A DNA stretch of 64,000 nt from Eggerthellaceae bacterium (GTDB lineage: Bacteria > Actinomycetota > Coriobacteriia > Coriobacteriales > Eggerthellaceae): contig JAAVZC010000008.1 in assembly GCA_022791455.1 (NCBI GenBank), positions 124,001 to 188,000 of the forward strand, in the 5' to 3' direction. Below, one piece after another: positions 62,401-64,000 of this stretch. Every line of letters begins with the position of its first letter. Within the stretch, counting starts at the first letter, position 1. The position numbers and the translations under genes were made by a program. The notes beneath the pieces are model-generated. The model was not told where the DNA came from. It ran no database searches and saw only the letters and a program-made list of their open reading frames with translations.

Positions 62401-64000
62401 ACGACGTGGGCATCGCGCGCCCAGTTACCTATACCGGCACTGTGTTCCGCGACGACATGCAGGAGAACCCCGGCAACCCCGAGGTGCCCTACGTGGAGGA
62501 AGACCCGGCCGACATCAACGGCGTGCTTGACACCTACGGCGTGGACCTGGATCTGGAAGACCCGGTAGAGGCCATGAATTCCGGCAAGGCCAACAAAGAG
62601 CTGCGCCTGGCCAACATGAAGGTGACCCTGTTCGAGTACGAGAAGTACGTGGACCCGAACACCGGCATCGAGACCGACCGCTACGGCTGGGGCCTGGATC
62701 CGGAGGATAACACCTGGAAGAACGGCGTGGTGCCGGCGAAGGATGCCGACGGCAACGAGGCCTCCATCATCACCGGTGCCGACGGTAACTTCTCTTGGAC
62801 GCTGGTGCCGGACAAGCAGTACATCATCGTGGCCGAGGACACCCGCCAGCGCCTGTTGAAGCCCACCATTTACGCGTGGGACGACAGCGCCCTTACCTAC
62901 CCGACCATCACCTGGAAGAACAACCGCTGGACTACCGGCGTGTGGGACAACGACCTGCGGCTGGAGCTGGGCGTGGCCCGCACCAAGCCCTTCACCTCGC
63001 GCGTGCCGGTGGACGCCAACGGCGTCATGCTGCTGGAAGTGCCCGGCAACGCCGACGAAGGCTATCAGGTGCAGCGCAAGTTCGCCCTGGGCTGGGTGGA
63101 CGGCACCAAGGGCTACCTGGGCAACTACATTTGGAACGACGCCAACTACGACGGCGCTCAGGGCATGAGCGAAGAGGGCATCGGCTCCATGAAGGTCATG
63201 CTGGAGCAGTACTGGTGGAAGCCGAGCAACTACGAGGCCATGCGCGCCAACCCGAGCCTGGCGCCGGCGTCGACCGGTTCGTGGGAGGCGGTGCCTTCCG
63301 CCAAGCAGCCGAAGACCACGGTGGAGACCACCACGCCTTCCGGCCAGTACGTGTTCAAGGGCGTTTCCACCTACGTGACCGACCCGCTGGACGACACCAA
63401 CAAGAGCGAGGAAGAGAAGCTGAAGTTCCTGGCCGGCTATCGCCTGCGCCTGGACCGCGCCACTCTGGCCACCCATGCCCGCGACTGGGGCGTGACCATT
63501 CACAACCCGTTCACCTCTTCGAATGCGGCGGGCATGCTGACCACGCTGGACGATGAAGTGGACTCCGACGCCAGCTTCGCCGTCACCAACAGCATCTTCC
63601 CCGGCAACTACGACATGAACAACGGCAGCGAGTACATTCGCTACGATTCCGTGAACGCCTGCTGGGCCACCTTCGATCCCACCAACCTGAAGACCCAGGT
63701 GGCGGCCGGCAAGGCTACCGGTACCGAGGGCGTGGCCTTCGACCGCACCTCCGGCGCCTGGTGGTTCGTGGATCGCGACGACAACCGTCTGGCCCAGACC
63801 ACCCGTTTGGGCTCCATGCTTGACCTGAAGCTTTCCGACGACGGCAAGAAGTGGCAGTGGGTGGACGAGAACGGTAAGGCTCACAGCAAAGACGCCCATG
63901 CTGCTGGCTACTATTTGAACGAGGACGGCCTGACGGTGGATCTGGACGTGTCGCTGAACTCCATGATTGTGGTGGCGAAGGAGCTGGATGCTTCCGAGCC
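32457..64000 (+). CDS. Giant exported surface protein (>10,500 residues, 3' end outside window)
   Basis: One uninterrupted frame runs from the ATG at 32457 to the last base: 31,544 nt, more than 10,514 codons, so at average residue mass already over 1.1 MDa. The N-terminus has a ~30-residue extension, RTKPWQR, a hydrophobic stretch (VVSVTMSVLLAATMF) and a possible cleavage at DAVA-DE, i.e. a long secretion signal. An acidic Ala/Asp/Glu/Thr linker follows (about 62-135). The rest is Gly/Asn/Asp/Thr/Tyr-rich, Cys-poor, beta-type sequence with 'DTLPDGL', 'DxDGN' and 'YTD' motifs as in adhesins. Sub-regions are listed separately. No LPXTG or other anchor is seen because the C-terminus is missing. 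Most likely a surface adhesin or fibre. GGAG lies 8 nt upstream of the start. Confidence 0.93.
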   Translation, partial: MTKGFGFSAKQTSISTDELVESPPLRTKPWQRVVSVTMSVLLAATMFDATGLSPLFTDAVADEPAASQAAPEGDGSAVDEATTTDETAESADQEGENPATDSASDDAVATDENAADEDIDEPAPAVNEAEEAAKLLPEGLYSADAVLPANFEGDADISSRINPTMTLFGAPMVSAKGFLVKNGTVSAEYMLGNLAALLEEGALGGSTAGDAVVLTFEMPYLYYDAAGELQRTYSEELWKVRRGITAENGEAGAAPMRAALYANAVPAGWSAWQEHGGAYLPLTDADLKAGVSGKVVLRYEGELPAGLTAQEAAAYNGPLASTAPNAQPAALTAAASMPTVSFGLVGAVPADEQVAVRFGYEAHSFTPAATEDEPAPATEYGRAMVKTLGSVNLANDEVDAAASVAVENVENATINADGGYLVSAIQIDVPKGKPAVSGISLSGLWPTDANGFGGVTEAVLMAFKEENGEAVANTDADGRTDTSTDARKRSSFIGVPGEGGVVIVDVTDLSDAERATLDFKDASTLEALGVSPIPYTVDEEGFIAATLEGDEGAVKAGEGRTLYVAAPYALSAMELEEAAEALPGAHDNHPLGGEISAGTSTQKFKPVQNVLDVSVLVRTQAQTVALPQHFRGTATFTRAADPVAPATPATPEGEGSSEGDGEGDEDGEGDEPAADEPADDESTYQPATSEGLVEHMNTVGHGPIKLANAMAFSTGPLYSASPVIGRAGGNETILVGGLPGGYVDPNLKVTPGGGTAMGSNTYMIKSTDSPFLDLTADVGYDSGFMGLPATGYADGEREDAAPVFELQIPYFVPSGSGGLTEEYSYNEWTAQGGFIASGNDRGPRLALVLNSDCFNGKWKIYDMDRSGSTKGTELTESRYKSWYNSEGITGTFRLKYMGNAANKWQLIKDFNRLSLGVTFIGTIPENTGGTIRWGVTYKAYTDANGNVTIGNIDTVISPGSASDSSTQRNATFIKTNLDWNTNIETIKSPVLWDRYNYMVYKITTRNVSPEEDSQVDYLSYFFKFPSAELTNTGIRDADLVTWIVENARTEEEKVTKNPDPRATVSGKEYVGVPGQGGALIYDITNNQNVVNELDLDTFENANELGLHELPYTTAGMNGQISFTVPEVDKKTGTIIDPDSDDPQPEYNPLMGGSMYYGPLKTKKDTTTKCDRKVFLLALPYTTNMSPDEYVTLDTESTVHFGGRGVDDYMWTKTYTTTSTFASPSAGASIEKVALSIDNGAEAEKWTAPLGHSVTYRLKNLRITGNQPLFGTSLVDEKGSPIEYGAEIEDTLPDGLNLQQISIRVNNSVASNTPLTLENGDIMNGLVVGTDPDAPAAGTNPDLKMANLADWFAVNRTGHDERGVLEFQYRDRLGQLKWYTMDNAPVTRSYTTGSSPNTVYTFGSATDESQNLSTLLEAAGIGAIPHGKGGVTAGTTGTFTGKIRFLMKTRVPQYKGLSVIPVTFEVTGALITAKSNGAGGLFTNNVRVNFGQKQWITSSSEGGQYYTLITRQTNLDPASFEATPTNPQISGGAFSGNNGGVNNVSTLKETLVNEPNAGWRFHINNASRAPMEPAYLLVGADQTIGSGVTATTYPGMFYEGVRGVRRGFEAEKVTIGGNMFDYGDIESVELNYYSKNANDMMMRTVKLTAAQLKAYTKDDMDGDGFLDCVLPSSLWGDQYLMNVKVNFTSFKPEYTYTGTTTKARGTIEIIGTPNQVLSMPLVARFQTDYDEASYNKAAQMIATLKSAYVPIKPGLAVQYGWNGNGLGGDGSYGSQGASGSYSPNVPYRWGDGEGENTFFNYTFTNDSFFTARRLDLDLQINDNAASSLLKTTDEDGSDMLRGFVGEELVLPGFEWNTYTTSVERPMPEKQGKTPDGKTVTLNKRDGNGNIAFNIDVDGDGVADFRIDANNDGVVDDPDDVYEYSPIYDEVSHTGWLHKNAAISAIDFFSINISGEAALKNATLAATEEAAKQMSYDAVELQNFIYLDDKGRGDGPQISPSQVSATTTKTDTMISETPSGANKIQVWEHVTTDTFIYSGPAISGKKVSLASGGTLGTRTTTVRETKTIRADGTTDSSEETKVEYSGLTATLRVPLTQKYDFSGATATVTDIDVANAIVSVRAHFDRLDGKTTYSGGTITPTWPVFTVYGRADTLANTTARANVYATTDEYGSDLRAAASRTMPVTTATSSISAQSFKPAAARKASTVTNAAKGETAFGNSTTDADNYEIANYTDEVGYRFWLNSTSYARMDNASFTVSVRSLSDKLPAPIDDVEGFLTKEVTLSRALLDIGSTYRSGNKTPAKDDTAFKGMTFYFRDPDGTDLPLYNDTLSKPGLAISLTTAEVQALFAAADAAAGSEVSQITLDLKNDPIFEKAKTFYLEKIVANYSEIDPINWDKTITNPENKQIFVELKGQANWWYYRQNNRHLPAQAVFSQLDRTIGGKAQKSAGTTANASIYSYQTVNPPALAVFTYGQYGNYADQYMNQNSPGESGNVTAVPYDRDFKMWVNLYNERAISTLDDVDVDVNIPLKWESSVQLDGSTESGWVGFHTTQVKFKKAWFDTFYHGGTIGAIRFSGYDDSGDKTLKTWTLQPNADYQGGSEEATAAHPLTGFVDSCTGADQTVTTYTATIDGVEYTLTKNDDGTYSYTDADGATQLLPEGVEVVTNTTTVPGSLTADQKRLHEGLALNADGDFIVGEETLRAHGINNLVKVELISWKDMQEDASSLGRSNQNIEFLGFHDVNFGEWYTHFTANTRNYLLGIRPASGDVPGTVTDAVWKIISSKMYTPVERSDSSQVYSSKMYFDTVSRAGLYDNTTYTSIADSLIGDQHSANPTQTQKANSAGNALANRFTKYTAGSWDGHHWGHSGGSGGESNAMLEVGYKSQVSLLSDFRQVNSRYDVRAPEYSGCIINGGTLNEQSGLSYVGPETYNTGMTLHVTQQLPSTVFDAYYVKIRSVAMKYLQGIDVAYKDGSVLSLSAEDLQKAYNATNTVDSAAASMEKEVSTYKERNNAGKGNASTNDAAATDASLANNRYFRLNLLKTDANGKPVASLGSPANKYNSANNTGVVDEDGYKDPVSGYQLKDGTTVQNPVVSITYHLKVNQDQFQGGQKNAFTGQTAVDEHGYVANDLSSTAALNTPDYGTWYNLSETNAAEWVKKMAFEVNGRVYRTIQNMSIAQGSGQPVDYISNLGNDFNNMRSAEFNTITESEVGGDYSGNNRPGHKALKRANSPYMKSGNTDQATYGVNGTLNKVTDGARVTFIAPGVQSRRNAPAGRTYYPGYSALTATAYGQGDLNVDFRSGWAYQDYHSEHCYYYYGAHHNHGVNHQRHMVSRTFITASDDGVYTRKGVDTGLVLGNDHNDNATFGGTHNFNVALYRVNMRKHFWTGDDYRYPDDWYDRYISHADSVILTDTLPEAFKEEELNYYGYLAKGLSFQVPNANGTAYKLPDGNDSLFAHLKNYEGASITLFTRKTPKWPTSGTKVQYRKIVINHKGITVYEKDSNGEWAVNAAATARFGARTVTDSDGNAVNIPEKTLTYMLNEGKGDLWFRTYATAAAAQAAAVDVYDKGADGNLTEDEVDKISARTAAPEDIAKRFNGVAGGIEASVYLDFAANEYLDYYEIDAGPYYGSGDITSEHIGHYAERDNTVDTKDFQLIGSPYVYKKQVNPLTGVCTDVKDATNRMDVYFVHDYAPLAAATTGTGLDADGNRGTGRLKSPGWRSGWYDGNNSVSTGSHRYWDEAYYLGYLIPYGYKYSLQAVTTDANANTDMKNGKPSENSSVLYDYYLDDANASWADAANNVLPNTAKFFAYFQNITDGGSNPTKASHISRVKLENTLDSAFRLQTIYVPQQFVDVATNSNRYKNWFRGESFTFRVYDVKSGANRDITLSWNEMLVLGILNKPIDGTDDYTIDIEKYLRMCAQKDQKLTEGKTELAIAKELGMPTDEAGYKAITGLTGSTTAEGAQLAALNAATLVANMPRLRTYTATTVPSAVVGSSNADGSMVATNTLGLDDGKGYKGDPNVDFTYTDSYVSYFSFVFNSPNAERTKPYTMLDSAEFLGRIVDNDHLLALNQNAAKFDIPSVLNMTREQAIKALTEEQPGTDFPNGYYTLENVRIIEQVIPDGTEGYYDKVGHVLDQSPKSQDSSGDKIQSVAGSMITITVGVPEEKVVDTFDIKTLLGKTQEVATQMANEAGYSVETALTNEEMLEDGTQVEEGSVQKVENLSTADNKVVKLFIHAKYGSVPNVSPVKPAGGTLADATRTSLDDAQAAMEAAGMTTTITWVLPERADLDATDDPNVDVDLSPLYNTVKSQSIAGGEAQLKGTEIELVVFAQPTVVTDVVTMTEAEATAALEAQGLAVTVNTVPIPKPTDESDLTSEIGKVFQQDPAAASEVLPGATVTISVYGEPEAETPDQPTGTQEYVLYMPEAEGFDAATSTPLLARVTGTDYQDNTLNNFYRVVPGTPLSAVLNHPATGTTYTVEYFTPMNANGSTYIVPANHELEVKASFDQEACTRKLELISADTVTRAQVDTKIRRLESIRDAEDRVLSGALSIDVINDAIVQLDEYYKNSLERKDYSFTVQLPELDLANTTAMGARISGKDYRGNAVDFTVAFNLQAETTGAGDTASTVSSATVGLNLVRGDYSVSFLMPVSKPTQKTQEVTDADGKVTTVPVVDENNNPVMNTAGMFANSFTVRSYFDDNGNAIFTPGTDDNPGTDYADSANQTALPLKEVRADGQRVNMAIVQTALSEADKTQDVVDNYFATLNDWIAKANKDAYSVTAGTTLTEFDRTIVDQAGGYIPDNPVEYSLYVDADGWWYQQNDPTNSTQVVAHITGTDLRGNAVDKYVAFEANNQVFLNLNKGTYNVHYITPVNSDGSLYKMPEDHQLLLSSDNASKTPKSATMVLFEDLERGDNVVLLPNFYDEIDAIPAHGLTGLDGTELVPADFRATAQKHMADALKLLNDSKVSIGNSSNPYAFAYTGTYVDRTVDNFRDASVTTNGTDKSALTDGTVGEATGNGNWDETSTPTFDKKGNGYYQVLHNNKLTVVEKEMQTKDPNHDTLRCHYSHPEVGYTLRHRLGMMETSYLRGTKLTTPYVDANGNSHSWIFAYDQDDRGANYPASFRQNGNATDIPNGQLYSGDYVEYTLKIKAGKRDQYDGLALPLQAIDGRFETGAGQRIVGWEIVEWNNAAGAKVTGNNASNTANKLGVTAQLVASDAEGNAVEVRDAAACTDLSKYSYTDASGVTLDDDGAYNHMLLFKLRGTGSDELKQGEAVTIRVITQMTEEKEAAQTNLDDPNGAWRNDKPSYSEGANRDVTARFYAVAAPRHGYAQYKAAYNGTDVTGRTSGSSIMNANANMASPNVFGTVQSFNETTGTGSIGSPECPIYYSFANIDVNLKGLADDSVKQQMAAYNYSNVRFHTHPQNNIAVSTAFTSNSPTNANKVAEADGNPMRVSVSGISNTTAHTSDMTVTVSFMQDVATATGAVTGYKKMFELTDRPRVATTNGLLVDDGYQGLPNSNLNRMFPATATAAAGDDSAQIGAGNMPYDATGRPRIKVEYFVPQTKLTILGNATSGSAANPDNGQANGGQGVQDVITNDYLDYRPTVGGVTGDEPTGSASDATAENLRGNWYTEEELAKIFDPSSLEATDEGHTANSNIFRDVTAVRWTYYDVPGYSLYNTSGIGTASGYALPNVYLDGVARYQDIRLDNTGALISSSTEEANKWTGTMKTDLAFTHFHNENTVLSFIESNGTRPDPASITYTGDPLNTPAALDHVSAALRTSDDAVQHGTLLTKQDENKDTTKVIYRRTPVMRFQNQVFQSENLVNAASGSKYLPWSGKKGSNSSYYPDAAQKTSYVPGETFWYKDTLVNVPMGTNSGVTELEGELYNPVIYERIPVDYLKQAAVEAGVAGKEIDADYMASLLASRIKWTNRDDQDVYASRTRGMKLQVTAIDEGSQKDLGGMMVYRQDAGASYRYFSDMDPRNSSYNTNFITFKIEWVPDGEVAPGTGSEVSAADQASRPVDEIQPGSTRMEVGDVIELWFPVQAAIDGLPQVYQGKGVVNQVPDLLSTNSNFGMEPAYFPRVGEYYYANYQANSSSWDGRINPLSEGFYVTTVRDTHGAWRVTNENTAMDMDYLMHEAAFSGDKAEQTDLWEMFDGSLVYIPGQETNYYPRGGYSDWNVNNWGVNGGGNSSNGAAGGVFLDEDVRLARNKQIVRYSPTVPAGTTVAGASGVMPGTTTVVPGAAVLPGTPRYENWYYANGGGNVGSYGNGINYGNGMSGTGGSLFGLVSDSGSAFTVRRVRDWYQYVLQGRIVGDTITAADGTKVRKEVAYAGSAAKATPLVWSQTRMHLQKAWLATSSQFVTGLEAKASRRYTSGEDATIGWYQSDEYGYGYNEIEKDVRGIKRNQSVTALEYNQDFISRLTAYNYGDRNLDGVEFTYIMPRGVEPKIDVADDHADLSDLAAVTQMIRSKVKAQLLNATTTVGGSYTSDIYANASMVDIPDNFIEVEVLQTPYSAYAGYDAPSTWQDPYLNSGGVAATANTQFGTYTNVGADATQFLTEKYVTSTEDPRGIQLDVSAETGADGAAVVNKSHQSESYRDSSQPWVIRVTVNQALGKWFGRNADSSAANASDADGVNVNGLNSAYTMGGYQIRVNIASHVFGNNESENWYDRVLVRPVDTAAVSTEAKLNAGEEPSKSSAYYSIFDIDHFEGKQTAFAHMQDMGMDYKFTIARWYHSNDWGQQLAGSPNMPSVDGYTIGNNTVRVTNDDGSLPADNSRNNGVQATNGAATGGMWRYAYKVPEATYGTDGNADSPVLYAQTGTRALQRKPVVRVWNSIGEDGVGSDVNQYYMASESETRQLNVHVENRHWWDSVAAAVDNDNYWHKDTARTHNYTMDGGQKGSLQLPVVTIVLPEGMIPMHRNKTGARQPYGMWPGVVQEFKLQDWDIANTYNATALTQDGSTTSNTDIGKAGNETDEYKQQNFHATVTYEPIMGDDLTTTYRFVVRFEAKANDLNWTGQNIDGTDVVAHTIPALGMDTFKFDIATTKEPEWNEQPNNVEMGRATESIRTYVSSKMTGYKFLTDETIGSPFTVGSPADWQGFTHDNNGTTYLSGNGSWVADARLDGTKAAYPTHWNGSRNEGTNNIIDFRGAQWYWYAGANRNVYEFDYEKNLEWSGGNPDPGGQPYYPFAFMRNFQNYNAGNYNDVFMIGALPQNYYFSGNAASGSETIDGVEKNRFIGYMGHYTETGGTTVNYHELYGEQTLSTANTPLLSYADASSVTGNAAGINVSEYRKRTQYALTQDTTLGLNGNNVATVTEKFATKSKGTTTNEAGETVEVVNENHATHTDAGVFAAMRVRLKTPTLSSAFEVEKTPTDMPSDDLSSPAAANNSTASVTTGRGATDGQTLDNAGTVTATGKENQSKPFEYDDELWFASTLKVGPESTTDVGGTGALNHAKLVFSVNLPSQVTFYDKQKLLNLLDSYNSTTVQDENQLPGNTVTTVEGPLSLANLTSSRYKASQPSAADQAKAFERLFTSYEGDDYPFYVEYVHTNYTYSDEKAEDGTLTGRILRTANGTKYEKLTPKQLIEKGWTVNIRVQPDYDANNYSASDYGKDDVDDPADPVKPTVKEENADGSWTTTETGSTSKPRAHEGEVLVFELAPPDDAQDDEFARHQSQLEAYWDGMKADGCLEMGDSVTLKLRTRIDNLGDEETAMEGLVTDGNVANYHAQVNAIRSWVSDKSTAYITTEARDLSFLDRLQGWTHKFTEDTENPYAATTNADGEVVPGKECADPIYHLVKTGDGTWRYDLFTGDTFKAGETYARPIVASDSEYRYGVGDFNNQNPYFFKYQKSVKLTYDAAAYDDAMTGDHIEMVDLDHDNWYEDSGIIERHLTNSAGLFRIRKPSASVRGDTAVLRTEVTSSDFAGVSFADDGHDGGDNQFYLTQAINTGGPVNSFIVDWQVPWWSTGSSTVTDAPFGNTVKGHSKFAIGRVTPAIHEVQSGIWEVPGANKYMLKDKDSTTTDADGNTVVVRGAEHEVSAGYVEYQDLSGTTVDGNNVSECYYKDYVDADGKTVRVYLGFDANGNPNRLFFLKTHANTGVMTEISSLAAFNGKSMVDYYGKDAAFAELFYNATAGATTVVRAKSVVSSSLKENGDTATIQLADGDGNTSTLTLKHGYIYGEEIPFDSKEEIFYLRYKKQDGSSASVKLNLSEDEKNIYDSNDIIYSTTTGEYKYQAKVEITSEEVEETDQWGVVTVVTKWYFKLLAIKCVAGGGNDLELPEGGLELTDDVENLSPKPDYYITHTTDFANPPSDPQMTYKEVTANQSYEYVPPAGSQEEKDMAEKKALEQKLRVFVYVRVASADISSYNNGYEEQNGPLCVDHENYALPGTDADRDYWYGEDDKVTGDHNTADGDKSTWVLVGAKNGYSVADKTNHVIDLYSEPALKDYGLESGVYDVRQVRWIIKAADGTTQGAGNDLPTYETPVPHGFRLAVDAMPYDNSSATTKAATEGIQEADDIDPNRMNTGWEWRKNDDGSYRTREGMTWVKKADGTWAYEYSTDIKTTKAKTFLPLSITQNAAGVSGSAFVVDDPSTETDQTTYSEHEGNPTHNHSLRTASLSGSSALETAMSRMRLVVDDNVPTDVVDEIAASISATGGTPQITTVAAANVDLESDGIAMLADEDHATCEHEKDENGYCAYHHPSDGDPNNPESYCAKYHNVKLDTKTNKLVCLEPVCDHYDTNPETGETKQWECCPIRPTVSDGNGNTSVWSTAAHINHFVSAVPRYDDTKYVETERDRVGFYRDPEYPYLRVFATQAYYNGTGESSYSWNTGKPAIEVDNSRMMRFTITLNNLNKAQLKYLGVGGSPSVDYCTNPQISMLLPFIEGFGAAAGMDVNSFQYIPSSAVDAKTPAEAQAGTGNLSSAWLMGTGIEVDTKNDYVFVKEQGTPGMSDFVAGSIQPVKKGTAGAYEKWVFGNTEATKTTVYVHRHTDEDGNAVTDLYMGSYIDRDGRLREGSVSRLVDPGALEDIKQKVEAGYVLDKDNNIAQATDDNGRPLFYTDAEGNYTDADGNKLGPNDAPVPVPATRVYCPLNSKFSSESIRVNTYEMEDGKILYDEVELKGNGDPQSDGQGGYIDADGKKVDEQGYLLDENGDRIWGQEPITKSVTLKTAETINDAVPVWTYRVATFDDQLNFKSTLPVSSTTPQLNDPSLYHAVRNDDGGMRIEDKIGNVVSVKDEDGNEIKQVNYNRKFINWRFTGETRHGANGDYTARGRLGMGQGIIIEMLMPIRPDADASIPQELLTTTAFGYKEGNFNGYVPANQDTTDRVSLIRDDRDVNLDGQNDQKQIAHQLTAVGFKSNENIAQKHTSTTILDSLKTKDGDGPAAVPEGTGYTYTMSAVNTGTSEESATGNIWTQFLNVLPYENDTLNIRKQQRSSTWSGWVTDLDSIQLMRFDPKDLANPEGRIIPLDDEHASCWVGPFAISRDGSSITRLSQGALTYKVDANGDVTLKTGLDDTENPTVIGIAHPTYPLGESSVNRLIQNWMDTKSASDEMMESIGMVNINDLRNYIENNPDQEAELLKGIQFIWTKVIDQRMYLSALGWIRLTVDMRAPLNLPKYNGNITGIPDFDMNLDEDANNADAAARLAEVTQWNSFAQRITRDGTRDTNRSFIETHLAGTFIDAPDKKGYIGDYVWIDPNWNTDQDDTEGTLVGVDGYGRVVPLDRRGNPIYSSDVQLNGNGVPVDVTARVQHKTTYHKATNGRFLLATEKSFSVVDQVVEPSLEDFNSMKLYYSYRDDANVACPVEDLYTDVDFDGKTEDPGVNGVLVELLNEYGNPVNRDGVVAVKVNDDKTNNEERWVEGDPVTGKPVLNETESYTAATGGAPYTYVTESDYYENDGYYIFSSLEPGKYRLRFTFPKAYKTYALTTKSIGPDEDGDGEADVKMTIDRSNDTLVATSDAFEVAEVEYTPELFKVGAFDPVHAAYDAKATSYDVGIARPVTYTGTVFRDDMQENPGNPEVPYVEEDPADINGVLDTYGVDLDLEDPVEAMNSGKANKELRLANMKVTLFEYEKYVDPNTGIETDRYGWGLDPEDNTWKNGVVPAKDADGNEASIITGADGNFSWTLVPDKQYIIVAEDTRQRLLKPTIYAWDDSALTYPTITWKNNRWTTGVWDNDLRLELGVARTKPFTSRVPVDANGVMLLEVPGNADEGYQVQRKFALGWVDGTKGYLGNYIWNDANYDGAQGMSEEGIGSMKVMLEQYWWKPSNYEAMRANPSLAPASTGSWEAVPSAKQPKTTVETTTPSGQYVFKGVSTYVTDPLDDTNKSEEEKLKFLAGYRLRLDRATLATHARDWGVTIHNPFTSSNAAGMLTTLDDEVDSDASFAVTNSIFPGNYDMNNGSEYIRYDSVNACWATFDPTNLKTQVAAGKATGTEGVAFDRTSGAWWFVDRDDNRLAQTTRLGSMLDLKLSDDGKKWQWVDENGKAHSKDAHAAGYYLNEDGLTVDLDVSLNSMIVVAKELDASE
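38109..38220 (+). other. Calcium-loop-like Asp-rich motif in giant protein
   Basis: Residues about 1885-1921 read NIDVDGDGVADFRIDANNDGVVDD, two DxDxDG-type loops in a row like those of thrombospondin type 3 repeats. Calcium binding would stiffen the chain at this point. Confidence 0.6.
42366..42432 (+). other. His/Tyr-rich cluster in giant protein
   Basis: Residues about 3304-3325 read YHSEHCYYYYGAHHNHGV then NHQRH: eight histidines, one cysteine and four consecutive aromatic residues in ~22 positions. A second, weaker one (DGHHWGH) is near 41027. Metal binding is plausible; it is otherwise unexplained. Confidence 0.5.
43125..43185 (+). other. EF-hand-like loop in giant protein
   Basis: DKGADGNLTEDE matches the 12-residue EF-hand loop (D1, D5, G6, L8, E12), flanked by helical-looking AAAAQAAAVDVY and EVDKISART. 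Residues about 3560-3573. Confidence 0.55.
44670..45660 (+). other. PASTA-like repeat block in giant protein
   Basis: Residues about 4072-4401 hold roughly four PASTA-type units. Clearest are DIPSVLNMTREQAIKAL...GHVLDQSPK...GSMITITVG and VVTMTEAEATAALEAQGLAV...IGKVFQQDPAAASEVLPGATVTISVYG, with two more divergent ones between. PASTA domains classically bind peptidoglycan stem peptides or muropeptides in PknB-type kinases and PBPs. Confidence 0.7.
45702..47160 (+). repeat. Three diverged copies of one module in giant protein
   Basis: Starting near 45702, 46164 and 46854, the protein repeats a pattern: a Tyr-rich opening, then [ARV]xITGTDxRGNAVD (copy 2: ISGKDYRGNAVD; copy 1: VTGTDYQDNTLN), a VxLNLxxGxY strand, and (F/Y)xTPVNxDGSLYxxPxDH. 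The order is the same in each, which shows internal duplication. Copies 1 and 2 are separated by a predicted helix (RRLESIRDAEDRVLSGAL). Confidence 0.65.
58486..58696 (+). other. Cys/His-rich insert in giant protein
   Basis: Residues about 8677-8747 contain eight cysteines and several histidines: CEH, YCAYHHP, YCAKYHN, VC, VCDHY, ECCP. The remaining protein is very poor in cysteine. The spacing suggests bound zinc or iron, or a knot of disulfides. Confidence 0.6.
61480..63365 (+). other. Run of SdrD B-like modules in giant protein
   Basis: Successive units with the B-repeat pattern start near 61485 (GYIGDYVWIDPNWNTDQDD), 61857 (TDVDFDGKTEDPGVNGVLVELLNE), 62430 (YTGTVFRDDMQ...LANMKVTLFEYE) and 63108 (GYLGNYIWNDANYDGAQGMSEEGIGSMKVMLEQ). 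Each has a 'DGNFSW' or 'GYYIFSSLEPGKYRL' type closing strand. In staphylococcal Sdr proteins these calcium-binding domains form the stalk. Confidence 0.7.

Noticed and set aside
32610-63899. Very long minus-strand open frames (up to ~3,100 codons) opposite the giant gene
   Set aside because: They are in exact codon register with the sense gene, have Val/His/Gly/Arg-rich antisense composition, lack start signals and break at random places; they result from the sense gene's codon bias.
1-64000. CRISPR arrays, tRNA and rRNA genes, transposase or integrase genes
   Set aside because: I looked for regularly spaced short repeats, cloverleaf-like segments and DDE or tyrosine recombinase motifs and saw none; the repeats present are dispersed and non-coding.

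Overview
The window looks like chromosome of an anaerobic, GC-rich member of the Coriobacteriia, most likely family Eggerthellaceae. I infer this from four things: twelve-helix-type membrane LuxR regulators next to reductase genes, a Tat-exported flavoprotein reductase paired with a multihaem cytochrome, a desulfoferrodoxin for superoxide removal, and a GlnR-like orphan regulator beside glutamine synthetase. The species cannot be fixed from the sequence alone.

Positions 1-1511 hold the 3' part of a methionyl-tRNA synthetase gene. Positions 1512-5740 are an accessory stretch between metG and rpsB. It contains four direct copies of a ~195-bp non-coding repeat, a gene remnant, a lipoprotein gene and a HipB/HipA kinase module lying exactly between two repeat copies. 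Positions 5741-13600 are housekeeping: rpsB-tsf, murA, an LCP-like envelope protein, a NifU-type Fe-S protein, a Cys-rich small protein with lgt, desulfoferrodoxin, and rpmE with a structured leader and a long Ala/Lys-rich tail. Positions 13650-18604 carry a 35-bp perfect inverted repeat, glnA with an abutting GlnR-like regulator, and polA.

Positions 18605-29554 are a transport, regulation and respiration block. It holds an MFS transporter fused to CBS domains, a divergent LuxR / amino-acid permease / aminotransferase unit with an 18-bp palindrome between the divergent genes, and a divergent LuxR / Tat flavoprotein reductase / multihaem cytochrome unit. Three copies of a large palindromic element punctuate it. 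Positions 29555-31429 hold REP-like hairpins and a DEAD-box helicase.

The second half of the window, from 32457 to the end, is a single open reading frame that has not stopped after more than 10,500 codons. It encodes an exported giant surface protein with an N-terminal signal region, acidic linker, calcium-loop motifs, a block of PASTA-like repeats, a His/Tyr cluster, a Cys/His-rich insert, and a run of SdrD B-like modules near the window end. Its upstream region is unusually AT-rich and ends in a nested stem-loop just before the ribosome binding site. This gene is the most striking object here.
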